Positions 37,005 through 48,264 are shown, numbered from the stretch's first letter. The stretch is 64,000 nucleotides of DNA from Pholiota molesta (GCA_014925825.1 JACGCK010000054.1:124001-188000); one strand, 5' to 3'. Notes: a model not told the origin generated them from the letters alone. Numbers and translations are program-made.

Positions 37005-38395
37005 TCACGCTAATCCGTTCAGTTGGTTCGCAGCCTGGAAAGCCTGCCAAGGTCCACAAAGTCAGGAGGAGGAATTGAGGGTTGCGGTTGGCTCCTAGAG
37101 GGAGGCACTTGTTGACGTTGGCCATAATCCTGCGAAAACATCGGAAAGGTCAGTGAACAGGAGTACGCGGTACAGCAGGTTAATGACGCACGAAGCGACT
37201 CCGTTGTCGTCGGGGCATCAAGCGGATCACTAACAATCACGCCGCCTCCGATGGGTATGATATTCTTGTTGAGAGAATGGTTGATCATATAGCTGTGGTC
37301 TGCCGTCGATAGCGGGCCGTTTATTCGGTCAACTGAGCAAGGAAAGCTTGCATCTGTAACACTGAATGGCGTTTCCCAGATCTGATATCGCAATTCATAG
37401 GCCTTGAACACAGGAAACCTTCAATGATGAAACACACATACCATTTCGAATTCGGGCAAGATAAAGTTGACGGATGACGTATCTGCACCGGAATCCAAGA
37501 ATACAACTACGCGTTTCCCACTGTCGATGAGCTCGCCCAGAGTCGGCCAGTCTGATTGCTTGACGGGAACAGATGGAGGGACATATGCCAGTGGTGTGAT
37601 GCCTGATAGTAATGAAGCGTATAAGGGTTACATTTCCTGATTCTCTTGCGTCGAAAGCGTACCTGCGGCGTCGAATATAGGTTTCCAAACCGTGCTCACC
37701 GATTGTGCTTCCGGATTCGTGAATAAGAGCGTCAGAACCTCGTTGGGATTCGCATCTAACCAGGTCTTGACCGTCTGCAAATAGCTTAGGACCGTTCCTC
37801 CGTCAAATAACGACTGTATCGAAAATTCAGTGTTTCAACTTAAATTTGAAGTACCCAACGTACGCAGCCTGAATTTCCAATGCATCACTTTTAGAATGAA
37901 ATAGTTAACGAGATAGATGAGATAGAATTTACTTACTAGTATGACAAAAGTGCAACACGTTATTGTTGCTGTTAATGTTCCCACAACCATTTTAATATTC
38001 ATCTGATTATCTCACAGATAATAAGGACTGACACATGAGATTGAGCTTGCAAAAGGCGCACTCCAAGGTTCAGTTGCGAGGTGATATCGACTTCTTGATC
38101 GCGAGCAACTTTTGGCAACGAGATCAATAATCATTATTCAGGCGTAAAACTCGTTCGACTCACGCGCGAATGGGTCACTGCTGAAGGCGAAGGAGTCATG
38201 AGCTCCAATCACAGTTACGTTGGCGTAGTTGCGGTTGCAGAGTTCGGCGTGTCCGTTACACACAGTGGCTCTGAGAACAGTAAGAATATAAAAGATCTCC
38301 TAAGATGGCTAGAAACTTTACCTGCGAGTGGGCGGAGAAATGGCGGATACGCATGCCAGAGCGGAAAGCAGGACTAGGGATTTCATGGAAAACAT
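37005..38395 (-). CDS. Secreted PLC-like phosphodiesterase, minus copy (three frame breaks)
   Basis: The start at 38395 gives the signal peptide MFSMKSLVLLSALACVSA. Exons then read TVCNGHAELCNRNYANVTV and IGAHDSFAFSSDPFA, with the H of the GxHDS motif at the PI-PLC-like active site. These continue with DQEVDITSQLNLGVRLLQAQ, NVLHFCHT, a 5-nt exon for Ser-Cys, LFDGGTVLSYLQTVKTWLD, PNEVLTLLFTNPE, YVPPSVPVKQSDWPTLGELI, KRVVVFLDSGAD, VNFILPEFEM, WETPFSVTDASFPCSVDRI and a C-terminal NRNPQFLLL. The family is the PLC-like phosphodiesterase superfamily, secreted and calcium independent. The substrate is probably a glycerophospho-lipid or GPI-like ester, not shown here. Frame breaks of one base lie near 37967 and in the last 40 codons (about 37058 and 37047). 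A paralogue lies head to head at 39896. Confidence 0.82.
37864..37868 (-). other. 5-nt microexon, PLC-like gene (minus copy)
   Basis: Minus-strand GCTGC is preceded by TTCAG and followed by GTACGT. It joins CAT-ACT-A to TCG-TTA-TTT-GAC and gives HTSCSLFDGG. Flanking introns are 68 nt (37869-37936) and 50 nt (37814-37863). The paralogue at 40516-40520 has a 5-nt exon at the same place and phase. Confidence 0.75.
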
Positions 38396-38445
38396 GGCTT
38401 CCGGTGGGAAGGGTCTTCAGGATATGAAATATCCCATGAAGGTGG

Positions 38446-38453
38446 CTTTTATA
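38446..38453 (-). promoter_or_regulatory. TATA box of the minus PLC-like gene
   Basis: Reads TATAAAAG on the minus strand, about 50 bp upstream of the ATG at 38395. Confidence 0.55.
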
Positions 38454-39813
38454 AAGAAATCACCATTCACAAGAGAAGCTGGCCAGAGCATGTGGGCCAA
38501 CGAGAAAGTGGCAAACGGACATATTGGCAGTCGAAGTTGAAAAGACGGTTGCGGGTTATACAAAGCTGCAAGCACACCCAACAATGTCATGCACTTCCGC
38601 AAGAGAGATTAGTTTATTCGGGTCGCCATGAGGTATTGGTTGAGGCCGAACCTTGCCGAGCTTCCAAAAGTAGCATCACTCCTCAGTATTTTGGGAAGAA
38701 ACAGCATGAATGTCTGAACGTGCGCGTCCCAAATAGACTTGTTCGAAAATATAGGACACTGAACCCAAAATTGTCAGGTAACATGTGCCAATTATACTGA
38801 AAATCACAGACCTTTGACGAAGTTGATGGTTGTTGGAAAAACTGGGAAGCATCGGAAAGAGTCACCAAATTACCGCAAAGAGATACGAAATTCTTCGGAC
38901 ATGATACAGAATGGCGCCAATGTTGAGACCATGTGGCCACTGGCCAGCCTTAGACAGAAGACCACTTGCACCACGGCACAAGATGGCGATTTTCAAGCGA
39001 AGGGGCGGTATACAGTATTTATAGTCATGACAAAGAGGGAAACAGACAGACAGTAAGGCAGACCAGTTCAACTTTGGTAAAACGTTGTCCAAGAAAGATG
39101 CCAAGCGCTGAGCTTTTCATCAAATCAGAGCTGCTCTGTCGTTGGCCTGCTTGAGAAGTCAGCATTTCGAATCGCCGTTTTGTCGCAGTTATCCAGGCGA
39201 TCCAGGGTCAAGATTGGTTGCGATGAAGTCCAGCGGGAGGATTGTAAAAAAAAACATAGATTTAGAATATAATGAGAGGTGTTGTTCAACATTATGTTGT
39301 GGAGTTGGGCCCAAAAACTTCAAGACACGAACAAAGGTGTCGAAGAGGCAGCGAATTTCGACACGTTTCGGTTGGTGGCGGCGGTCCGTCGGCACAGCCA
39401 CTGTCGATGATACTTGAGCTTAAGCTTGTACTTGGCTGGCTTGTACTGCATGTACTGTCGCATCCTGCACACGTTAATTTTTTCATCCTTTCGTCCGACA
39501 ATTCTTCAAAAAAAAATCCAAATAAACTTGTGTTCTTAATGTCAAAGGACTTGGAACCTACTCAAGATTCGTCACGGTCATGATCATCGCGGTCATTGAA
39601 CTTATTCTCTTTTCTTTGTATCTGGCTCCTCTCCCAAAGCATAGTGGGGAGCATACATGATGGCGTAGGCAAGGCCTGGCAAAGGTTCACAACGTTCACG
39701 GGTATGTACGTTTACGTCGACATCAAACCGAGAGCCGGATCTTGACAAATACGTCGCCGCCTCCAGGCCGTCTCCGCGAAAAAAGCTGTGCATCGGCGGC
39801 CACCCACCGGTCG
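38454..39813. other. Shared promoter region of the head-to-head PLC-like pair
   Basis: About 1.4 kb between the two TATA boxes. Small frames lack motifs. It probably holds the regulatory sites of both secreted phosphodiesterases. Confidence 0.45.
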
Positions 39814-39821
39814 TATAAAAG
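39814..39821 (+). promoter_or_regulatory. TATA box of the plus PLC-like gene
   Basis: TATAAAAG, 75-82 bp upstream of the ATG at 39896. Confidence 0.65.
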
Positions 39822-39895
39822 CGGAGGTCCTGCTCGTCGGGTAGGTTTTCTCCAAGAGCTGGTCTCGACAACAACCCCCTCAACTCAAACTTACA

Positions 39896-41404
39896 ATGCT
39901 TTCGTCGCTGCGGCTGGCCGCTTTCACTCTCATTTCTCTCGCTCTCAGTTCAACGGTCCTTGGGCTCGCTATTCCATCGAAGAGGTACATTTTTATACGC
40001 AATGTGGACGCTGTGGGACGATGAGCTGTCAGGGGAATTTCGGAAAACACTAGGAAGGCTAATGCTCATTCTTTTTCTATTGTGTAGAGATCAACTTTGT
40101 AATGGGCACGCAGACTTGTGTGATCGTAAATACGGAAACACGACTTTCTTGGGGTCGCATGATTCTTTCGCGATCAGCGGCAATCCTTTTGCTCGTAAGT
40201 TCACGACTCCCCTTCTCCCTTTCTAGGAAAGAAGTTAATAAGTGCTGATTGTAACGTGAACTCACAGTGGCGCGGAACCAGGAAGTCAATCTCAAGGCCC
40301 AACTGACACTCGGGGTCCGGATGTTGCAGGCTCAAGGGCATATGTATGGGGCGACTCCGACTCTCACTCTACACATTGACGCTCATAACTCACTGCTATG
40401 TATAGGGTTGGCAATGAACTCCATTTCTGTCATACCAGTCAGTCTTTAGTCTTTTCAGCGTGTTGCTTTGTTCATTAATCGTGATCTTCTTCTCTAATTC
40501 TGTTCTATTCTAAAGCCTGTGTAAGTCGCACCACCCGCTCCATATTCAATGGCCAGTCCTTGCTCATATAACCTCAAAATTTAGGGACTTTTCGATGGTG
40601 GATCAGTAGAGAAGTACCTGAAAAAGGTCAAGCGTTTCTTGGACAGGCACCCAAATGAAGTCCTCACGCTCATCCTCACCAACCCGGAGAACGTCTCGAT
40701 TGGCAAGGTTTGGAAATCGATCTTTGACAAAACCGGTAAGTGTCTCTCCTTATTCGGTGCGATCTGAGACTTACTTCGATCTGGTAGGCATGTCTGAAAT
40801 CGCTTATGTCCCTCCACAACCGATTATGTCGCGCGACGACTGGCCGACCCTTGGCGAGATGATCGACGCAAACAAGCGGGTTGTAGTGTTCATGGACCAC
40901 GGCGCTGAGAACCGGAATAACCCTTCGGTCGATTTTATCCTGCCCCAGTTCCAAATGGTGTGCTCAATCTCATATCGAGTTCTAATAGCGTGAACTGACA
41001 ACCATCATACTTGTAGATGTGGGAGGACACATACGACCCCACCAACCAGGCTTTCCCTTGCAAAGTTGATCGCACCTCCGGCCCTCTCGCCCCCAGCCAG
41101 CAGCTCAGCTTGATCAACCACAACCTGAACGCCAACATCTTCCCTATCGGCCGTGGCATCCTTATCCCTGACCGGTTGAACAGCCCCCGCACCAACGGGA
41201 TTAGCTCGTGAGTCCCCTACCGAACCCATATCACCATTTATGCACGGCTTCGGTATTGATCTTACGCCTTGCAGGATCTTGAAGCACTCCGCGCACTGTG
41301 CCCCGTTCGTCGAGGACCGCAACCCTAACTTTGTGATGCTTGACTACGTCAATGTCGGGCAGGGATTCGCTGCCGTCAATCGCTTAAACGGGATCAGCTA
41401 CTGA
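39896..41404 (+). CDS. Secreted PLC-like phosphodiesterase, plus copy
   Basis: The start is the signal peptide MLSSLRLAAFTLISLALSST. Then come LCNGHADLCDRKYGNTTFL, GSHDSFAISGNPFA (active-site His in GSHDS), RNQEVNLKAQLTLGVRMLQA and HIDAHNSLL. A 5-nt exon gives Ser-Cys, followed by GLFDGGSVEKYLKKVKRFLD, PNEVLTLILTNPENVSIG, YVPPQPIMSRDDWPTLGEMI, KRVVVFMDHGAENRNNPS, FILPQFQMMWEDTYDPTNQA, FPCKVDRTSGPLAPSQQ, LNANIFPIGRGILIPDRLN and PNFVMLDYVNVGQGFAAVN. All exons join in frame; introns are 52-116 nt. Mature length is about 380 residues, usual for the family. Cysteine pairs (C-GHADLC, FPC, HCAP) suggest extracellular disulphides. Unlike its divergent neighbour it shows no frame break, so it is probably the better preserved copy. 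Confidence 0.88.
40516..40520 (+). other. 5-nt microexon, PLC-like gene (plus copy)
   Basis: CCTGT sits between TAAAG and GTAAGT. It joins CTA-T to GGA-CTT-TTC-GAT, giving SCGLFDGG. Introns are 40400-40515 (116 nt) and 40521-40583 (63 nt). Same codons and phase as in the minus copy. Confidence 0.75.
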
Positions 41405-41839
41405 GGCTTTGAGGCCTTTTATGACTTACGATTATGATTGACGACCGCTTGCGACTACGTTGTAATTTGAGGGGTTTTTTCGCTGTGCGAAAAGCAAATA
41501 ATAAAACGTTTCTTGTCGTCTATTTGGATTTGTGACGTTGAGTGGACTGAACGTTTAGGAAAGGGCAAGAAGTAGTAACAGATACCAGCTGGTGAGCTCT
41601 AAAGAATTTATCCCAAGGATTTGCCATGATTGCAAACCCAAGTACTTATGTATGCAGTACACGTGTGAATATGCCAACTTTCCTCGTTTCCTTTCTCCTT
41701 CTTAGGCTTCTACCTCAAAGTGCCGCATTGATTTATAAGGTCTGTTTTAAGAGACTATCTAATCGTTGTTATCGTCGCGCTGATACCACCATTCATTTAC
41801 GCAGCCGCCCTTTACCACCAGCTCTGGAATAGCGAACAC
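41405..41839. other. Intergenic spacer
   Basis: 3' flank of the PLC-like gene and 5' flank of the next F-box gene. An in-frame upstream stretch (41626-41832) carries no motif. Confidence 0.4.
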
Positions 41840-43443
41840 ATGTCCATCCATTGTCCATTCTGTTCTCATCCCTCGGGAGGCAAATACCGTTGCGATCCCG
41901 CAGAGCCCTACATGTGTGGCCCATGTCAAAAGCTTGTAAACCTGGACAAGAGAATCGAAGAGTCAAGGACGGTACTTATCGACTTGATCAGCGAGCGGCA
42001 GAGACTGACTGAGGATGCGAACCACAACCACGATCGGCCTCCCAATAGCATTCACGTTCTGCCCTCGGAAATCATGGCTGACATCTTCGAATTAGTCGTT
42101 GATTCCAGCGGCGTCGTGGGTCACTTGCAATCGCCCAACAAATCAGGACCCTTCACAGCCATTGTTCCATTAGACTTTATGGCCGTTTGCCAGCGGTGGA
42201 GGACCATAGCGCAGTCAGTGCCGCAGCTTTGGACAACCATTCCCCTTGATTGCATATCGCTTACATCGTCCATGCTCAAAGTATGGATAGACCGCACTGG
42301 GGATCTTCCTCTCTCGGTCCGCATCAATGATTCACACATTTCTAAATGCACGAGAAATGGCTCAGCATTTCAGTTTCCGGACTCCTTCCGCGACTCTTCC
42401 AGCCGTTGGGTACGCCTTTACTGCGAAGGCCTCCCTGATTTGTCGCAGCTCTTTGTAAACTTGACCTTTCCGAAATTGCGTACGCTCATACTTCATTTGA
42501 CGCGGGTTTACTATACCTATCAACAAAGCGAATTCTTCATCAATCCTATGCAATTGAACACTCTGAAATTCAACTATGATATTCAGCTCGGGACATAAAA
42601 CAACTTGATTGGCAGCACCTCACGCAACTGGATATGCATGGCATACCCTCCGATTGCATTGAAGCCTTTCGCAGAGCACCTCATCTTACGCATTGCACTT
42701 TCGCAAGCTCGAGTCGAGATTCGGATACCTTCCCTTTTCCACAAACGCCTATTGTGCACTCCGGAATCCAGTTTCTCGATTTCTCCGGGTTGGATTTTTC
42801 ATATCAGAAAATTCTTCAACACTCGTTGTGCCCGTCCTTGAAGACTATCATCCTTCACAATGCCGGTGGACTACCTGAAATTGTCAAATTTTTGAGGAAC
42901 TCCGGATGCTCTTTGGAGACTCTATCGCTTCTCGGCCAGGAAATACTCTACAAAACGGATATTTCTTCATTATGTCATGGGATACCGACACTGCAGCATT
43001 TACATGCAGATTTTTTAGACCCTTATTATAGACACACCTCGACAAACAATTTGGTATCAAAAGAATTATTCGCACACCTCGAAATATTCTCGAAAGCCAA
43101 CGGGAAAATGGAGCCTCGTTTCCTTCCTGCTCTCCGTACATTGACCTTGGAGCTGCTCTTTCCAAGCTCCGATTGGAAAACTCTCCCAAAACTCTTTGGT
43201 GGTTCCACTACGGATATACTACAACGCTGCAGGCATACACTTGAGTCTGTCGTCATTTCGTCATCATATATTCGTGGCGCAGTTGATGAAGTTGATGACG
43301 AGACACTGAAGAACATCATGGGCTTGCGCGAGGCGGGAGTGGAGTTGAAGGTCAAGTATCACAAATCTGATGCAAAAGACAGGATTGATCTCGCGATTGA
43401 AAAATATAATGGGGTAGCACAGAATACCTGTAGCAATATCTGA
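41840..43443 (+). CDS. F-box protein with N-terminal Cys pairs (one frame break)
   Basis: MSIHCPFCSHPSGG and YMCGPCQKL form two CxxC pairs, possibly a small zinc site. A coiled stretch follows (LDKRIEESRTVLIDLISERQ). The F-box comes next (IHVLPSEIMADIFELV ... AVCQRWRTIAQSVPQLWTTI). Then come irregular leucine-rich segments (FPKLRTLILHLTRVYYTY, LHADFLDPYYR, LPALRTLTLELLF) and a C-terminus ending VAQNTCSNI at 43443. This CPxC-coil-F-box layout is common in Agaricomycetes and implies an SCF ubiquitin-ligase adaptor. The frame changes by one base near 42593 (QLG then DWQHL); an extra G in a GGG run would heal it. The last ~40 codons plus 3' flank are duplicated at 229-460. Confidence 0.78.
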
Positions 43444-43552
43444 AGGCATTTGTTGTAGTCGATCGTGAGGGCAAAGATATCTCGGAATCGATTGGAGAAA
43501 TTAACTCCCAGTCTCTTCAAAGTTGTACATGTGTTTGAATTCTCTTCCAAAT
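43318..43552 (+). repeat. Source copy of the fragment at 229-460
   Basis: Covers the 3' coding end and flank of the F-box gene. Matching sequence at 229-460 differs by scattered substitutions and small indels. Because this copy is contiguous with a whole gene, it is taken as the source. Confidence 0.85.
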
Positions 43553-44855
43553 TTGTCGGGTTTAATCTCAATGCAGCTTTAAACGCTCTCGGGATACTGA
43601 TACAGCCATATAATAATATTATCGCGGTCACATATATTACAGGATACAAAGATAAGCCAAAGTCATAAGGACACAATTGAGAAAGCTACTTCTACAACAA
43701 GTTAATCGAACATCTCAAATTGCAGTGTACTATTGATGCAAGTCAGAAAACAACTCAATAGGATCACATAACCCAAAAATCGTCACCTCAATGACCAGGG
43801 ACTCAGGCTAGGGAGTGACGAGAGTAGAAATGCAAGAAAAGCGAGGGGAAGAGTATCCTGGCTTGATTCTGGCAATATTTTTTGAGCGACCGTCTTTTAT
43901 GCAAAAGATAACAGTCCAGACCCTCAAGAAATGAACGCGAAGACTTCCAGAAAACCGGAACCTAGAAGAGTGTTTCAAAGATGATTCGCCAATTCTCAAT
44001 GTTCTACGCTGCGACCTGCGGGCGGAGTTCTTTGCGAGCAAAGCTTTACCTTTGTCCAATTCCTCTAAGTATTGTAACATAGAGGAAACATTAGCTTCTG
44101 CAACGCAAGAATTAGTTTCTCCATAGTTTAAAAAAATTAAGTCACAACCTTACCTTGGAGAGTGGCTTAGAGTGCATCCACCAGTCCGTGAAAAACCTCC
44201 GTCAAGAAGACGAGCCATGCACTGAGCTTCGCAACCTTGGTTTTCTTGGAGCATTTCCTTTAACACACATCCATGAATCTAACCACCATAATTGATGCCT
44301 AACAACTAATATCCTTGGCCTAGAAAACCACAGTAGATTTCTAGATTCTTCGACCGTAAAACTCAACGAGGTAGTTCTACAATTCAATTGGACACCATTC
44401 GACTACACATGCTCCCTGAATATCGCAGATCAGTCAATTGGATCCAGTAGAGCCCAATAAATGAGCATGCTTACCTGCCCAAGCTTCCTACTGACGTCCT
44501 CATTGACACGGATTGATGACACCTGCCTTGGTACCCGCCCCTTCTGTCAACAGCCAGGCTAATTCTGCCCATCAAACGATCAAACACAAGCCGATATCAT
44601 TATGAACAATTTTGCCTGCTTACAGCCTCAGGCCTCATGAATGGACACGACGGTTATTGCCGCGGTCACCTCACTTTGGTGGTAGACTCTGGGTAGACTC
44701 CACTAGACTCTACGGTAAGCAATCCACCGAGATTGTGTACCCAAGAAATGTTAATTGTATAGGTTAGTCCCAAGCCGCTAATTTACAGTCCAGATAGAAG
44801 TCCGTAGTATGCATGAAAAATAAGTTCGGCCCTCCCGTCGCATTGACTTTGATTC
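43444..44855. other. 1.4-kb intergenic stretch
   Basis: No gene recognised. A minus frame at 43808-44080 is arginine- and serine-rich without a motif. Leucine-rich plus-strand pieces near 44160-44400 could be remains of another F-box gene, but this is weak. Confidence 0.35.
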
Positions 44856-45593
44856 CTACGCCTGGCTGATGCCCTCAGCACAAAGGCCGCATCCAATGCA
44901 TTCCAGACATGCTAAATCGGAAGTGTTAGAAGGCTGAGTCTCAATTTCTCGCATATAGCGATAACGCACCTAAGCCTCCACAACAGGCGCACAGATAACA
45001 CGGGCAGCAACAGGGATTCTCAAATGCACCTTTCCAAGCATCAAATGTCAGCGAAAATCATTGCAGCTGGCATTTTGCATGCTTACCTCGACAGCACCAA
45101 GCACTCAACATGACAGCCAAAATAACGACGACGAGCAGGCCCACAAAGACGATGATGAGATACACTGGCATCGCGCATTAGCTACGTTCTCGGAAGTAGA
45201 GGGGAGGTCCATTCAGAAGCACCACTCACGTTTGCGATTTACGAAGGTGGATCCGCTACCAGTGCTTCCACTCGTGGTGTCACCAATGGCTCGAGACATC
45301 AAGGTATCCAACCCCCATTCACCAGCACCGTGTCCTGAAGCGCAACTGAACGCGAGCAAGCCTCCAAGGAGGAGTAGAGCCACTATGAAAGGTATGAGAA
45401 ACCGGCGCAAACGACCATTGTGGCATCGATGGCGGTGCGAATCAGATGAGTCCTGTTGTGAACATGAATGGTCGTGGCCGTGGCACCCTTTCTCTGAAGA
45501 CACCATTGAAGGAGCCTTGAGATACATGGGCAGGTCATTGCTCGCACGAGGCTGTTCGGTAACGGATACCGGCGAATATTTGGCGGAAGACAT
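44856..45593 (-). CDS. Small membrane protein with C-terminal cysteine cluster
   Basis: Starts MSSAKYSPVSVTEQ. The soluble segment is rich in His and Cys (CHGHDHSCSQQDSSDSHRHR), then comes a basic stop-transfer stretch and a helix (FLIPFIVALLLLGGLLAF). After an intron from 45229 a second helix follows (YLIIVFVGLLVVVILAVM). After two more introns the C-terminus reads GAFENPCCCPCYLCACCGG and CLECIGCGLCAEGISQA, stopping at 44856. All exons join in frame. About 15 cysteines in the last 45 residues suggest palmitoylation or metal binding at the membrane. I do not know the family by name. It is divergently arranged with the TPR-CCCH gene, with a palindrome cluster between them. Confidence 0.72.
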
Positions 45594-46587
45594 CGAGGAG
45601 ATGGTAGTGGTAGTGGTTCTAACGTAGAGAGAGCACTAAAGCCAAGATTTGCCTTCTTATGCCTCACGAGTCGTCAAGATGGCCCAAGCGGCAGAAAAGT
45701 GGAATGGGGAACCTAAAAAAGGATGTGAAATCAAACAGCTTGAAGGTTCCAAGCTTTATAGGCTTTCATATCTAGGTGTCCCTTCGCGGTCGCCTCGTGG
45801 CTGTACTTATCCAAGAGAAAGTCTTGTCCGCAGTATGTCAGTGAGTACAAGGCAATGCTGCAGTGCCGCTGCAACGGACACTTCCTCCCGCACTAAAGTA
45901 TCACGACGTCATAGAAGGTGGTCTATTTTTAGATTACGCAATCGCACCAAAATCGCACAATTGCAACATTGGAAGGTACAGCTGTACAGTAAGTATGTCC
46001 TTTCTCGATTTATACAAGACAGAGGGCACCAACCTAGCCGTCAAGCCGCTACGAACAGCTAAAATTTGCGTAGAAAACACATTGTACTAAGTAATTGCAA
46101 TGCGCATTGCAATTAATGCGCAGCGCATTTGCCTTCCATTGCCCAGCAAGTACTTGGCAAGTACTCGGTAATATTTGGTTGAAAGATTGGACTAGTGCAT
46201 TCAATAAAATAGCCAATACATAGATATAGTCTATACTTAATTCAATTATTTCTGGGAACGCAAATAATGTTGGATAGGCTGCTATTCTTGTAAGTTGTAC
46301 TTAGAGTTTGATGGTTAAAAACTTTCCTTGTCACTAAAAAAAAAATCGGATGGACATAGCTCACGTTAAACAACTTTCTAGTGAAGCATCAACGATCGCT
46401 CTAATCGTGCTGGACGACCAGCGATGGTCGTGTGATGGGGTGATCATCATGTCGACCTCCGAGTCCAACGACAAAGGATACACAGCATCACGTGTCCGTT
46501 TCGATGTGAGGAGCAGGGCCCAGGCATCCACAGTTTGAATTAGATATTCTATATTCTCAACTATCACTACACTTACTACCTACACTT
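45594..46587. other. Divergent promoter region with palindromes
   Basis: No gene seen. Contains a 24-bp perfect palindrome and smaller ones (46092-46155) plus an A-run near 46336. Confidence 0.5.
46092..46115. promoter_or_regulatory. 24-bp perfect palindrome
   Basis: The left half TAATTGCAATGC is followed directly by its exact reverse complement. It is followed at 46115-46129 by AATGCGC-A-GCGCATT (7-bp arms, 1-bp spacer) and at 46147-46156 by CAAGTACTTG. It lies in the shared 5' region of two divergent genes, so it could be a dimeric transcription-factor site; this is inference. Confidence 0.6.
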
Positions 46588-48264
46588 ATGTCGCAAAACG
46601 AAGTCGCTACCACAAAGCCCGAGGCTGTCTCTCCGAAGGAAGTGTCGGAAGAAACTGCTTCCGTCGCGATCGTTGTAAACGACGCTCAAGCGGCCAAAGC
46701 TTCTTCAGAAGTGAAAGAGGGAGCGTTGGAGGATTCGGTTAGTACGACACCAGCGGCGTCTGTGAATGTCGTTCTCTCGCCACCAAAGACAACGGAGGAA
46801 TTGATCGCGGCACGCGCGCTCAAACGGGCTGCGAGGAAGACTGCTGTTCACGAAAAGGCTGAGGGTCATAAGCGAGCGGTTAGTCATTTTGGCATTGCAT
46901 GTGCAGTCTCGTCCTCATAGTACGAGATAGGGAGACTTGTTGTTCGAGGCCAAGAAATACAAAGCCGCGTTTCCACACTATCTAGAAGCCACCCAGCTTT
47001 CGTCATCGAATCCAGTGTACTTCATTAGTTTGGCTGGTGCTTACCGAAAGCTTCAATGGTACGTGTTCACGTCGATGCGTTTGGGTGAAAATTTCTAATC
47101 AGGTGCAGGTATGAAGAAGCTGCCTACGCAGCCACTCGCGCATTGACACTCGATCCCAAGAACTCAGAGGCCCGCTATGTGCGCGGCGTTGCACGGATGG
47201 AGCAGCGTCTCCTCAAGCCCGCGCGGATCGACTTTGAAACCGTCCTCGAGCACGACCCTCAGCATCTCCGCGCCCGCGCGGCCCTGACCGAAGTGACGCA
47301 CTTCATCGAGACGAGCGGCCAGCTGGGCACGCACGCGCTGTCGCCCAACCCCGTCGAGGAGCTGACCAAGGACCTCGACTTCGGCTTCCCCCACTACGAC
47401 CAAGACGCGCTGGAGATCGCGTCGGTCTCGGACTCGAGCGACTGCAACCACGTCGGCAACGGCGTGCAGTGTCGGTTCTACAACCACGAAGGCTGTGCGC
47501 GGGGCACTGCCTGCGTATTCTCGCACGCGCCTGATGAGAAGAGCGTGCGCGATGATCTGTGAGTGGTTATATCTCCTCTCGGTATTCACGTTCTAAGCAG
47601 TGCAACAGCGGACAAAATGTCTGCACCTACTTCCTTCTCGACTCGTGCAAGTTCGGCGCGGCCAAATGCATCTACTCTCACTCCAAGGAGGCGCTACCGA
47701 AGAGCGGATGGTGGACTACCCCCGAGCAGATCGCAAAAGTCAAAGAAATGATGGCAGTCGCCGAGCAGAAGAACCGCGAACAGCGGCAGCTCGAGGCGGA
47801 GCGGTGGAAGGCGTACTTGAAGACAGTGAAAGGTGCCGGCAGGCCACCTAAGTCTGCTGGGATCAAAGGTGGCAACAAGAAGGCGGGAGGCAGCGAGGAG
47901 GCGGAAAAGACGACCAAGGAGAACGCCGAGAACGTCCCGACAGATGTGGCAGCAGATGCCGGTGCAGACACAAAAACGGAGGACGACAAGGAGAACAAAA
48001 ATAAACAGCGACGCACACGCAAGCCCCAGCCTGTTAGAAGGAAGAAATCTACCGCCCCTGCGCCTCCTTCTGCAAAGCCTGCAGAAGAAGCTCTTCCCAC
48101 TGCCGACAATTCTATTGCCGCTACAACTGCGGCTTTTACTGACTACCAGCTGAATACTCCGTCTGGGGACGTTAATCCCGTATGTGTCCTTTCTATGTCA
48201 TCTTTGCTAGATATGTACTGATGTCCCTTTCTATCAGGACACATCTATCACGCTAGTATACTAG
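46588..48264 (+). CDS. TPR protein with two CCCH zinc fingers
   Basis: The N-terminal ~105 residues are low-complexity and acidic, then a basic stretch (AARALKRAARKTA). Tetratricopeptide repeats follow: GDLLFEAKKYKAAFPHYLEA, PVYFISLAGAYRKLQ, YEEAAYAATRALTLDP and SEARYVRGVARMEQ. Then come two CCCH fingers: CRFYNHEGCARGTACVFSH (C-x7-C-x5-C-x3-H) and CTYFLLDSCKFGAAKCIYSH (C-x7-C-x6-C-x3-H). A charged helix (KVKEMMAVAEQKNREQRQLE) and a Lys/Pro-rich tail follow, ending SITLVY. Introns lie at 46880-46931, about 47060-47109, 47559-47608 and about 48181-48239; all phases agree. CCCH fingers of this spacing bind RNA, and TPRs bind proteins, so an RNA-associated adaptor or chaperone partner is likely. 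The exact role is unknown. Confidence 0.85.

Noticed and set aside
36984..37040. GGTATAATGGTTACTC and GGTTCGCAGCC, resembling tRNA parts
   Set aside because: Order and spacing do not allow a cloverleaf, and the region is the 3' coding end of the minus PLC-like gene.
47164..48109. Long minus-strand frames opposite the TPR-CCCH gene
   Set aside because: Shadows of GC-rich coding sequence; the plus strand has TPR and CCCH motifs and consistent introns.
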